Assembly (NCBI GenBank): GCA_964529325.1
Contig: CAZGWH010000031.1
Span: 1-25,321, forward strand
DNA length: 25,321 bases
DNA from: GCA-2689995 sp964529325
GTDB taxonomy: Bacteria > Fidelibacterota > Marinisomatia > SCGC-AAA003-L08 > GCA-2689995
Reading direction: 5' to 3'
In this document: positions 7,670 through 16,149 of the stretch, piece by piece
How the letters are laid out: each line of letters opens with the position of its first letter
Numbering within the stretch: the stretch's first letter is position 1
Notes under the pieces: model-generated
Database searches by the model: none
Told to the model about the DNA's origin: nothing
What the model saw: only the letters and a program-made list of their open reading frames with translations
Made by a program: the position numbers and the translations under genes

Positions 7670-8422
7670 ATGTTTAAAAAAGTAAAATTGATACGAATTG
7701 GTTTAGTATTAAGTTTAACAGGGCTTGTTTTTGCGGGTTCTGATTTAGATGATAAACTAGATCGATTATTAGAAAATCAAAAAGTAATATTAACTAGATT
7801 ACAAAAGTTAGAAAAAACTCAAAATGATATAGTTAAAAAAGTAAATTCTGCTCCAAAACCACCTGCAAATAATAAGAAACCGCAAGTAGATTATAATAAA
7901 GATTATAAAGTACCAGTTGGAGATTCTGTTATTTTAGGGAATCCTGAAGCAAAGGTTACTATAACAGAATGGATGGACTTTCAATGACCGTACTGTGCTA
8001 GATCTATCAGTTTGGTAGATCAAATTTTAGAAAAATATCCAAATGATGTACGAGTTGTTATTAAGAATTTTCCTTTAGGATCTCATAAACAAGCAAATAA
8101 GGCTGCATTATACGCTTTAGCTGCGGGTCGACAAGGGAAATATAAAGAAATGTACAAAAAAATATTTGATAATTATAAACAATTAAGAAATAATGAAGAT
8201 TTACCTCTTCAATATGCTGAAGAATTGGGATTAAATATTAATCAAATAAAAAGCGACATTAAAGATCCTGCATTACAAAGACAAATTAATAAAGAAGCTG
8301 AACAATTAAAAGGCACAGGTATGAGAATGGCAGTTCCTAAATTTTTGATTAATGGAAAAGAACCTCAAGGGCGAGATTTAAATGCCTGGTCAAGTATAAT
8401 AGATGGTTATTTGAAAAAGTAA
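7670..8422 (+). CDS. DsbA-family thiol oxidoreductase, probable selenoprotein (in-frame TGA = Sec106)
   Basis: This reads as one 250-residue protein if TGA at 7985-7987 is selenocysteine. The N-terminus has a signal peptide (to about VFA, residue 23), a short coiled coil (about 27-60), a Pro/Asn/Lys linker, then a DsbA/thioredoxin domain from about residue 85. The domain's approach 'VTITEWMDFQ' runs straight into Sec-Pro-Tyr-Cys, where relatives have Cys-Pro-x-Cys, and continues in the same frame with 'ARSISLVDQILEKYP', 'VVIKNFPL' and the cis-proline segment 'AVPKFLING'. It should act as a periplasmic disulfide oxidant or reductant. Other genes here use TGA as stop (gatC, hslV, the 2,200-residue protein), so the code is not globally changed. 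A SECIS-like hairpin sits at the right spacing. The alternative, a nonsense mutation, is less likely because both halves are fully conserved in pattern. Sec machinery genes are not in the window. Confidence 0.85.
8001..8021 (+). promoter_or_regulatory. Putative bacterial SECIS element
   Basis: Arms GATCTATC (8001-8008) and GGTAGATC (8014-8021) form an 8-bp stem with one G-U pair, closing the five-base loop AGTTT (8009-8013). The stem starts 13 nt after the TGA, and the loop begins 21 nt after it. Bacterial SECIS elements lie within the coding region just after UGA, with a small apical loop carrying a G in its first two positions, about 16-37 nt downstream. This matches. Folding was done by eye. 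Confidence 0.75.
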
Positions 8423-8455
8423 TTTTAGTTTTTAATACTAATATATATTGTTTTT

Positions 8456-8483
8456 AAAGGGAGGATAAAACCTCCCTTTTTTT
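8456..8483 (+). terminator. Rho-independent terminator after the DsbA-like gene
   Basis: AAAGGGAGG (8456-8464) pairs perfectly with CCTCCCTTT (8471-8479) around ATAAAA, followed by a T run to 8483. It lies 34 bases after the stop codon. Confidence 0.9.
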
Positions 8484-8584
8484 ATTGTGATAGAATACAC
8501 ATAAAATTACTTGTATTTATTGAAATATTATAGGTATTGTTTATATATGAAAAATGTAAGATTTAATATAACTTAGAGGGGATT

Positions 8585-11500
8585 CTGAAAAAGTTTATAA
8601 AAATATTTTTATTATTTATAGCTAGTAATATTAGTTTTGGGCTCGACTTGTACCCTGTTGAAAGAGCTGTTTTAAATGAACTAATATCTACAAATAGTTT
8701 AATTCAACCGATAAGTGGTAATCCAATAACATTAGAATCATCATTTTTATTAGAATCAATTCCATGGGGTGCCGGTTTACCTACAATTGAATTAGAAGAT
8801 AATTGTTCATCTACTTACTGTCGAATTGTTGGCATAGATTTTTCTGAATTTAATATAACTTCAATTCCTGAAAGTTTTGATCAATTAATTTTATTAGATT
8901 CTCTAGATTTAAGTTATAATAACATTTCAAATCTTCCTGAATCTTTTTATTCATTTGATGAGTTACGATATCTAAATTTATCAAATAATAATTTATCTGA
9001 AATTTCATCATATATAAGCACACAGCAAAATTTATATCACTTAAATCTTTCAGGGAATAATATATCAGTTTTACCTGAAACAATTGGAGCATTACAGCAA
9101 CTTGAATATTTAAATATTGGTTTAAATAATTTAATTGAATTTTCATTTACTGGTTTAACGAATATAAATGAATTATTTATTAATGGTAATAATATCTCTG
9201 AATTACCAATGGAGTTTTGCGAAATGAATATTAATTGGTCTGAAGCAAGCTATTCAGTAATTGATAATCATTTATGTTCAAATCTTCCTGATTGTATTAC
9301 AAATAATAATTCAACAGGAAATCAAATATGTAATGAATCACAAAAATCATATTTGAATGAAATAATTTATCAAAATAATTTATCAGAAAATTCAAGTATA
9401 TATGATAATGATGATAATGATGGTGAATTTGAATATAATGAACTCGGTTATCAACGGTGGGAATTGGGTGAAATTATAGAACTGGATTTATCTACAAATT
9501 CTGAACTAGGCACATTGTTTAACTATAATATTTCATATTTTTCCTCAGATTTAACAAATTTGGGTACTTTAAAACATTTAAATTTAAGTCATAATAGTTT
9601 AAATGAAATTCCTAATGAAATTGGATTATTAACAGAACTATTAACCTTAAAATATGATAATAATTTTATTACAGGAAATTTAACAAGTGGGGGTATACCC
9701 TCTTCAATTGGAAATTTATCAAATCTTGAAATATTATCTCTTTCTGGGAATTATATCACTATTCCGAATCCAGCAATATATCAATTAATTAATTTAAAAG
9801 AATTAAATTTAGATAACAATCAAATTTATTACATTGATAATGATTTAGGTGATTTAATAAATATTGAAACTTTAAATATAAATAACAATGAAATATCAAG
9901 TATTCCAGATAATATAAGATTTTTATCCAACCTAAAGGAATTAAACGCTTCTTATAATCAACTATTATCTTTTAATTCTTACCTTAATTATTTAGGTCAA
10001 TTACAATATTTAAATTTAGGTAATAATTATATATCTGAAATTCCTAATTCTATAAACCAAATAAATAACCTAAGACAATTATATTTAAATAATAATCAAA
10101 TTTCAGTTATTCCAAATGAACTATTTAATTTATTTAATTTAAGAGAATTATATTTACAGTATAATTCGATCTATGAATTACCTGATCGGTTTAATAATTT
10201 ATCTCATTTAGAAGTTTTTCAAATCCAATATAATCAATTACATGAATTACCAGCTTCAATTTGTTATATTGATGTTGATTTTAGCTTACCTGGGAATGAA
10301 ATAAATGAATTTTTAAAATTTCAGCAAAATTATTTCTGCTTTAATCTTCCAACTTGTATTAATCTTCACCCTGATAGTCAACAGATAATTGGAGAGCAAG
10401 ATTGTTACGGAAGTGATTTGCAAGTATTGAGTGAAATTTTAGAACTAAATCAAATATCAGGTAGCCCTTCAAGTTGGGGAGAATGGGAAAATGATAGGCT
10501 TGTTGAATTAAATATGTCAAATCAGAATATAACTGAATTACCTGAAAACTTAGGTTATTTAGCTGAATTAAAATATTTAGTATTTAATAATAATCAGATA
10601 ACAACAATTCCAAGTTCAATTGAATTTTTAGTAAATTTGGATAGCTTAGATTTAAGTAATAATGTTTTAACAAGTTTACCAACAGGATTTTCTAAATTAG
10701 AAGATTTAAAGTTATTAAATTTATCAGAAAATGAATTTGAGATTTATCCAACAGTTATTGATTCAATTTTTTCATTAAATATTTTAAACCTAGAAAATAA
10801 TTATATTGAGAGTCTTTCAGATAACATAAATAATTTAAATAATTTGAATACTCTGATTATATCAAATAATAATATCCAGCAATTACCTGAAGATTTATCT
10901 AGCTTAATTAATTTAAATTACCTTGATATATCAAATAATAATATTTCAAATATTCCCAATTCGTTTAATTTCTTTGCTCAACTTCAGCGATTTTATGCAC
11001 AAAATAATAAAATCAATATTATTCCAGATATATTTAATCAATTAAATAGTTTAGTAGAAGTTAACTTAGCTAATAATAAAATTATAGAACTTGACAATAA
11101 TTTTTTCAATAGTAGCTATTTAACAAGTGTGAATCTATCAAATAATAAACTTTTAAGATTGCCTTCTTCAATTTGTGAAGCACCAATATCAAATATTGAT
11201 GTATCTAATAATTTTTTATATTGTGCTTTAGGATTCGATGATGAGCAATATTTTGGATTTATGAATGAAATTAATATTCCATCTTGTATCGATAATAATA
11301 CAAATATCGAATTAATAGGGTTTGATGAATCTTTACAAGGCTGTGAATTTTATGGATGTACTGCTGATCAAGAATCTGCCACTGGACTTGCATTAAATTA
11401 TGAAGATCATTATCAAATGTCATGCAGTTCAACTGGTTTAGAGACAGATTTAAATGATTGTTGCTTATTTGCAAATGGACCCAAACTGTATGTTAGTCCT

Positions 11501-14500
11501 GTTGGTTCAGATATAAATGGAGATGGGTCATATGATTTACCATTTGCTTCGATTGATTTAGCAATTCAATATGCTGGTGATCAAGATACCGTAATTGTAG
11601 AAGCCGGTGAATATTTAGAAAATATTAATATTATTAATAAAGATGCCGTTTCAATCTTTTCAAGATCTGTATTTGAAACCGACCCAATATTAAAACAGTA
11701 TTATTTAGAAAATACAATTATTAATGGTGGGAATTATGAAAGTTGTTTAAATATTGAAAATAGTGGCGAATCACATCTATTAATTTCAGGGTTTACAATT
11801 GAAAAAGGTCGAAATAATTATGGTGGTGGGATAAAATTTTTAAATTCAACAGCAAAATTAACGGATTTAATAATTAGAGATAATAGTGCTTCTATAAATG
11901 GTGGTGGAATTTATATTGCTGGCTTATCTTCAATTGAATTAGAAAGTACAATCATTGATTCAAATACTTCTATTTCAGCATCAGGTTTTGGTGGTGGAAT
12001 TTATATTGAAGGAAATTCTAAATTATCATTAATTGATTCAGATGTTGCATGGAATAAAGGAAATAGTGGTGGTGGGATTTATTTAAATAATTATAGACAA
12101 GTTGAATTAAATAATTGTGAAATTAGAAATAATATTGCGTTAAATAACGGTGGTGGGATTTTTAACACAAACGATTCCTTAAATTTCATTCATGAAATTG
12201 TTTTAAATGAAAGTGTGATTGATACAATAATTACGAAAATAACAGGGAATTCATCTCGTAACGGTGGTGGAATTTATCAATTAAATAGTAATTATGGTTT
12301 AGATGGAATAATTATTAATGATAATATTGCAGAAGAAAATGGTGGTGGAATTTATGTACAAAATACAACTTCCCAATTTAATAATCTTATATTAAAAAAT
12401 AATACTGCATATAATGGTGGAGCTATTTATGTTTCAGATTCTAACCTAAATATTTACCATTTAACAGTGTATATGAATAATGCAATTTATGGATCAAATA
12501 TTTATTCTGAAAATTCTCCTCAAGTAAACATATTTAATTCTATATTTTGGGAAGATACAGAATCTGCTATCCACATTGATAATTCAAATTTTTCAATTCA
12601 AAATTCAATTATTTCTTCAATAATTGAAGGAGAGAATAATATATATTTATCACCCGAATTTTCGGACTTACAAAATTTTAGTCTTTCTCGTGTTAGTAAA
12701 GCATTGGGGAATGGTGTGAATGATTTAAATATACCCTTAAAGGATATTTTTGGAAATAATAGAATTGAATCACAAGATAATAATGAAATTCTTAATCCTG
12801 ATATTGGTGCTGTTGAAAATGAACTAGGGCAAATTAATTTTATTAATTGGTATGTTAGTCATAATGGAAATGATAATAATTCAGGGATTTTAGAAGATAA
12901 CTCACCACTTTTAAGTATAAACTTAGCAATTGAAAAATCATTAAATGGTGATCGAATTTATATTATGGGAAATGGTTCCTATGAGGAAAATATTATTTTT
13001 AATGGTAAAAATGTTAAATTAATGCATTATTCATATTTCGATATGGGAGCTGAAAGTTGCATTCCTATTTCTGAATCAATCATTGAAAACTTAGTAATTA
13101 GTGGTGAGAATTATGGTCCTGTAATTCAAATTTTAAACGGCGAAGATAATGTTGAAATTTGCGGTATAACAATAATTGATGGTGATGCTAACTTTGGTGG
13201 TGGTTTATATATTTCAAATGCTTCTCCATTAATTGAATCTGTAAAATTATCTAATAATAATTCACTTTTTGATGGAGGTGGAATATTTACAGATGGATTT
13301 AGTGGTGAATTAAGAAATATTATTATTAATAATAATGAGTCTTCAAGAGATGGAGGAGGAGCTTATTTATTAAATTCCTCACCTATTATGGAAAATATAA
13401 TTATAGAAAATAATTCAGGTAGAATTAATAATTATGATTTAGATGGTGGTGGGTTGTACTTAAATAATTCGTACCCACAAAACTTTATAGATATAAAAAT
13501 AAAAAATAATCATGCTAGTAAAAATGGTGGCGGTCTATATTTAAATAATTCAGATATTACATCTGCCATTGGGTTAGAGATAAATGAAAATAATTCTAAT
13601 CAATTTGGAGGTGGAATTTATTCAAATAATTCTAATTTAATAATTGAAGGGTCTTATATAACCTTTATAAGAGAGAATGAATCAACTAATAATGGAGGAG
13701 GTGTCTATTTTAAAAATAGTGGATTAAAAGGCGATAATGTTCATTTTATATCAAATATTTCTCATACGGATGGTGGTGCAATATATATCGATAATGGTGG
13801 CGAGGTAATTCTAAAGGAAACCATTATAAAAGGTAATACTGCCGAAAATGATGGTGGTGCTATAAATTTAAATGGATATAATACAAATCTTGAAATTCAA
13901 TTTGGTGAAATAACGAATAATTCCTCAGAAACATCTCCAATTTTATATTCAAATAATGGTCAAGTTATTTTTCAAAATTTATTAATTGAAAGCAATCAAT
14001 CTGAATCTTATCCTAGTGGATTTATTATTAAAAATTCAAATGTTTCACTTTTAAATACAACGATTACAGATAATAAAATTTCAAATGTAAATGTCGGCGG
14101 AAATATAAATTTTGAACAATATGGAACATTAAAAATTATTAATTCAATTTTATGGGGGAATGATGGAGAAGAGTTATATTTAAAACCTGATGGTTTTCCT
14201 AAAAATGTATTCACTTCCCATTCAACTATAAATAATGGTCGAGCTGGGATTATTAATTCGATAAATGATTCAATTTACTACAGCGATAATACTAATTTAA
14301 GCATTGATCCCAAATTTATTTCTCCTGAAAAAGGATTTTACTATATTACAAAAGAATCTCCATGTGTAGATACCGGAACAAATTTATTTATGATCGAATC
14401 AGATACAATATTATATATTCCTATTGATTTAAATATAGATGGAAATGGAGACGGCATTCCACTCCCAGATATGGGTGCATATGATAAACAGGTTCTTTCA

Positions 14501-15190
14501 GTATTTCCTGGGGATTTAAATAATGACGGGAATGTTGATTTATTAGATATTAATTCAGTTATCAGTTTTTTTCACAAAACAGGAATACCAAGATATACCC
14601 AAGGGTTGAATTGGAGTACTGAAGGGCATGGGGCAATTGCATGGGATAACTTAGAAGGTATTACTGGTTCTGCATTAACTTATGCCGATGCGAATGGTGA
14701 TGGTGTGATTGATGAAAAAGATGTGTTAGCGGTTGGATTAAATTGGGAAAATGAACATTTAACATCTTCTTCAGCTAATGTAATTGTTTTTAATAATAAT
14801 GAGGCAACACAATTTTATCAAGATGAAATATTAACAATATATAAATCATTATCAGGAAGCGGTAATGGATTTAATCAAATAAAAGAATATTTAGAAGGAT
14901 TATTACAAATTAATTCTATCCCAATTGAATATTCACTTGAGAATAATTTCCCTAACCCATTTAATCCTACAACGAATATTCGCTTTAGTTTGCCAAAAAA
15001 TTGTTTTGTATCTATTAATATTTATAATATAAATGGCGAGCTTGTTAAAAAAATTATAGAGAATAAATCTTATCCTTTAGGAAATCATTTAATTAATATT
15101 AATTTAAGTGATTTATCGACAGGGATTTATTTTTATAAATTAGAAACTATTGATTGGAAGAAGACAAGAAAAATGATATTAGTTAAATGA
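8585..15190 (+). CDS. Giant T9SS-secreted LRR / beta-helix / dockerin surface protein
   Basis: The product is about 2,201 residues. In order: signal peptide (KKFIKIFLLFIASNISFG); three leucine-rich-repeat modules with 'L-x-x-L-N-L-S-N-N-x-I-x-x-L-P' units (about 25-250, 250-606, 606-919), each closed by a Cys-containing cap; two right-handed beta-helix modules (about 968-1416 and 1422-1970), each opening with YVS-x-x-G-x-D and holding 17 GG(G/A)(I/L/V) repeats like Chlamydia Pmp proteins; a dockerin-like pair of Ca-binding loops ('GDLNNDGNVDLLDI' and 'ADANGDGVIDEKDV', about 1973-2060); and a C-terminal T9SS sorting domain beginning NNFPNPFNPTTNIRF. The role is probably adhesion or surface recognition. 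No enzyme domain is seen. The start is unusual: no ATG/GTG exists in frame upstream. TTG 8648 would cut off the signal peptide, whereas CTG 8585 or ATT 8582 sits just after GAGGGG and keeps it. Confidence 0.88.
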   Translation: MKKFIKIFLLFIASNISFGLDLYPVERAVLNELISTNSLIQPISGNPITLESSFLLESIPWGAGLPTIELEDNCSSTYCRIVGIDFSEFNITSIPESFDQLILLDSLDLSYNNISNLPESFYSFDELRYLNLSNNNLSEISSYISTQQNLYHLNLSGNNISVLPETIGALQQLEYLNIGLNNLIEFSFTGLTNINELFINGNNISELPMEFCEMNINWSEASYSVIDNHLCSNLPDCITNNNSTGNQICNESQKSYLNEIIYQNNLSENSSIYDNDDNDGEFEYNELGYQRWELGEIIELDLSTNSELGTLFNYNISYFSSDLTNLGTLKHLNLSHNSLNEIPNEIGLLTELLTLKYDNNFITGNLTSGGIPSSIGNLSNLEILSLSGNYITIPNPAIYQLINLKELNLDNNQIYYIDNDLGDLINIETLNINNNEISSIPDNIRFLSNLKELNASYNQLLSFNSYLNYLGQLQYLNLGNNYISEIPNSINQINNLRQLYLNNNQISVIPNELFNLFNLRELYLQYNSIYELPDRFNNLSHLEVFQIQYNQLHELPASICYIDVDFSLPGNEINEFLKFQQNYFCFNLPTCINLHPDSQQIIGEQDCYGSDLQVLSEILELNQISGSPSSWGEWENDRLVELNMSNQNITELPENLGYLAELKYLVFNNNQITTIPSSIEFLVNLDSLDLSNNVLTSLPTGFSKLEDLKLLNLSENEFEIYPTVIDSIFSLNILNLENNYIESLSDNINNLNNLNTLIISNNNIQQLPEDLSSLINLNYLDISNNNISNIPNSFNFFAQLQRFYAQNNKINIIPDIFNQLNSLVEVNLANNKIIELDNNFFNSSYLTSVNLSNNKLLRLPSSICEAPISNIDVSNNFLYCALGFDDEQYFGFMNEINIPSCIDNNTNIELIGFDESLQGCEFYGCTADQESATGLALNYEDHYQMSCSSTGLETDLNDCCLFANGPKLYVSPVGSDINGDGSYDLPFASIDLAIQYAGDQDTVIVEAGEYLENINIINKDAVSIFSRSVFETDPILKQYYLENTIINGGNYESCLNIENSGESHLLISGFTIEKGRNNYGGGIKFLNSTAKLTDLIIRDNSASINGGGIYIAGLSSIELESTIIDSNTSISASGFGGGIYIEGNSKLSLIDSDVAWNKGNSGGGIYLNNYRQVELNNCEIRNNIALNNGGGIFNTNDSLNFIHEIVLNESVIDTIITKITGNSSRNGGGIYQLNSNYGLDGIIINDNIAEENGGGIYVQNTTSQFNNLILKNNTAYNGGAIYVSDSNLNIYHLTVYMNNAIYGSNIYSENSPQVNIFNSIFWEDTESAIHIDNSNFSIQNSIISSIIEGENNIYLSPEFSDLQNFSLSRVSKALGNGVNDLNIPLKDIFGNNRIESQDNNEILNPDIGAVENELGQINFINWYVSHNGNDNNSGILEDNSPLLSINLAIEKSLNGDRIYIMGNGSYEENIIFNGKNVKLMHYSYFDMGAESCIPISESIIENLVISGENYGPVIQILNGEDNVEICGITIIDGDANFGGGLYISNASPLIESVKLSNNNSLFDGGGIFTDGFSGELRNIIINNNESSRDGGGAYLLNSSPIMENIIIENNSGRINNYDLDGGGLYLNNSYPQNFIDIKIKNNHASKNGGGLYLNNSDITSAIGLEINENNSNQFGGGIYSNNSNLIIEGSYITFIRENESTNNGGGVYFKNSGLKGDNVHFISNISHTDGGAIYIDNGGEVILKETIIKGNTAENDGGAINLNGYNTNLEIQFGEITNNSSETSPILYSNNGQVIFQNLLIESNQSESYPSGFIIKNSNVSLLNTTITDNKISNVNVGGNINFEQYGTLKIINSILWGNDGEELYLKPDGFPKNVFTSHSTINNGRAGIINSINDSIYYSDNTNLSIDPKFISPEKGFYYITKESPCVDTGTNLFMIESDTILYIPIDLNIDGNGDGIPLPDMGAYDKQVLSVFPGDLNNDGNVDLLDINSVISFFHKTGIPRYTQGLNWSTEGHGAIAWDNLEGITGSALTYADANGDGVIDEKDVLAVGLNWENEHLTSSSANVIVFNNNEATQFYQDEILTIYKSLSGSGNGFNQIKEYLEGLLQINSIPIEYSLENNFPNPFNPTTNIRFSLPKNCFVSINIYNINGELVKKIIENKSYPLGNHLININLSDLSTGIYFYKLETIDWKKTRKMILVK

Positions 15191-15774
15191 TTAGACAGCT
15201 AAAAAAACATGCATTAATTATTTTACTTATTTTAGTTGGTGGTTGCCAGCAATGTATATTAGAATATCAATCAGATCCTAAATTAGGGTTTGATCCTCAA
15301 GCAATTTCATTAAGATCGAATGAATACTTTAATTTAAATATAATCATAAATGAAATTGAATCGCCATTTTTTGGGGTATCATTTCATATTGAGTATGATA
15401 CATCGTTAATTGAATTGACATGTGATGGAAATAATTTAACGGATCCATTTTTTGGTGAAAATAATTTAATAACTTTTATTAATCCTCAAAATGGAATTAT
15501 TTATTCAAGTTTAACCTTAATGAATGGGCAAGACCCTGTTTCTGGGAGTGGTGATATTGCTTCTTGCAATGGTTATACTAAAATGCCTGGTACCGCATGG
15601 ATTGATTTTAAACCAGAGACATTTTATTTTATAGATAATAATGGAAATGAACTCATTAATTCATATCAAAATAATGATAATTATTATGAGCTTGATTCAA
15701 GTTTAATAATTTTTGATTTTGAATTATTAAATGCACGAATTGATATTGATCATCCTGGAATTATAGATAATTAA
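15187..15774 (+). CDS. Lipoprotein with a cohesin-like domain
   Basis: The 195-residue product starts with a lipoprotein signal, MIRQLKKHALIILLILVGGC, with the lipid-anchor Cys at residue 20. The body resembles a cohesin domain: 'NLNIIINEIESPFFGVSFHIEYDTSLIEL' matches the first strands (x-FGVSF-x-x-x-YD-x-x-x-x-E), and 'PVSGSGDIAS' matches the G-V-S-G-S-G-x-I-A strand, followed by 'AWIDFKP'. Cohesins bind dockerins. The upstream gene, overlapping by ATGA, ends with a dockerin-like segment, so the two are probably co-expressed partners, with this protein as a membrane-anchored receptor. It could instead be a stand-alone cohesin-fold adhesin. Family assignment is by pattern only. Confidence 0.75.
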   Translation: MIRQLKKHALIILLILVGGCQQCILEYQSDPKLGFDPQAISLRSNEYFNLNIIINEIESPFFGVSFHIEYDTSLIELTCDGNNLTDPFFGENNLITFINPQNGIIYSSLTLMNGQDPVSGSGDIASCNGYTKMPGTAWIDFKPETFYFIDNNGNELINSYQNNDNYYELDSSLIIFDFELLNARIDIDHPGIIDN

Positions 15775-15862
15775 TTAAAAAGTATAAAAAAATAATATTT
15801 GGTATTTGGTTTAAGTAGCTAATTTATTCGTAAATTATCAGGCTTTATTATTAAGGAAAATT

Positions 15863-16054
15863 ATGGCAAGAATTTGTTCAGTGTGTGGTAAAATACCACA
15901 AGTCGGAAATAATGTGAGTCATGCTCATAACAAAACAAAGAGAAGATGGCTTCCAAATTTACAATCTATTCGTGCGAAAATTAACGGTGTTAAAAAACGA
16001 GTTAAAGTTTGTACTTCTTGTATTCGTGCAGGTAAGGTAGTAAAAGCGATTTAA
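15863..16054 (+). CDS. rpmB: 50S ribosomal protein L28
   Basis: L28 is a small protein of the large ribosomal subunit near the E site. The 63-residue product has the canonical start MARICSVCGK, the 'SHAHNKTKRRWLPNLQ' core, and a C-terminal CTSCIRAGKV. The four Cys (5, 8, 50, 53) make it a zinc-binding C+ paralogue. An AAGGA site lies just before the ATG. A TTCGTAAATT element (15827-15836) precedes it and a strong terminator follows, so it is likely a single-gene transcript. Confidence 0.97.
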   Translation: MARICSVCGKIPQVGNNVSHAHNKTKRRWLPNLQSIRAKINGVKKRVKVCTSCIRAGKVVKAI

Positions 16055-16080
16055 TAAATCGAAATATCTGATTGAAAATT

Positions 16081-16115
16081 AAAAGCCCCCAAGAGTTTCT
16101 TGGGGGCTTTTTTTT
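16081..16115 (+). terminator. Strong Rho-independent terminator after rpmB
   Basis: AAAAGCCCCCAAGA (16081-16094) pairs perfectly over 14 bp with the arm at 16098-16111 around a 3-base loop, followed by T's to 16115. It sits between rpmB and the convergent end of aceA and may partly serve both directions, although the minus-strand T run is weaker. Confidence 0.93.
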
Positions 16116-16149
16116 ACCGACGATTCACCTAAGTAACTTATAGAATCAC

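Noticed and set aside
7985..7987. Nonsense mutation splitting the DsbA-like gene into a pseudogene
   Set aside because: The stop is exactly at the redox Cys position, the frame is otherwise intact, and a SECIS-like hairpin follows at the right distance.
7985..7987. Global reassignment of TGA to Trp or Gly
   Set aside because: gatC, hslV and the giant surface protein all end with TGA, and Trp is encoded by TGG throughout.
11820..13870. CRISPR-like or DNA tandem repeats from the many GGTGGTGGAATTTAT units
   Set aside because: The units are coding repeats (GGGIY) with irregular spacing and diverged DNA between them.
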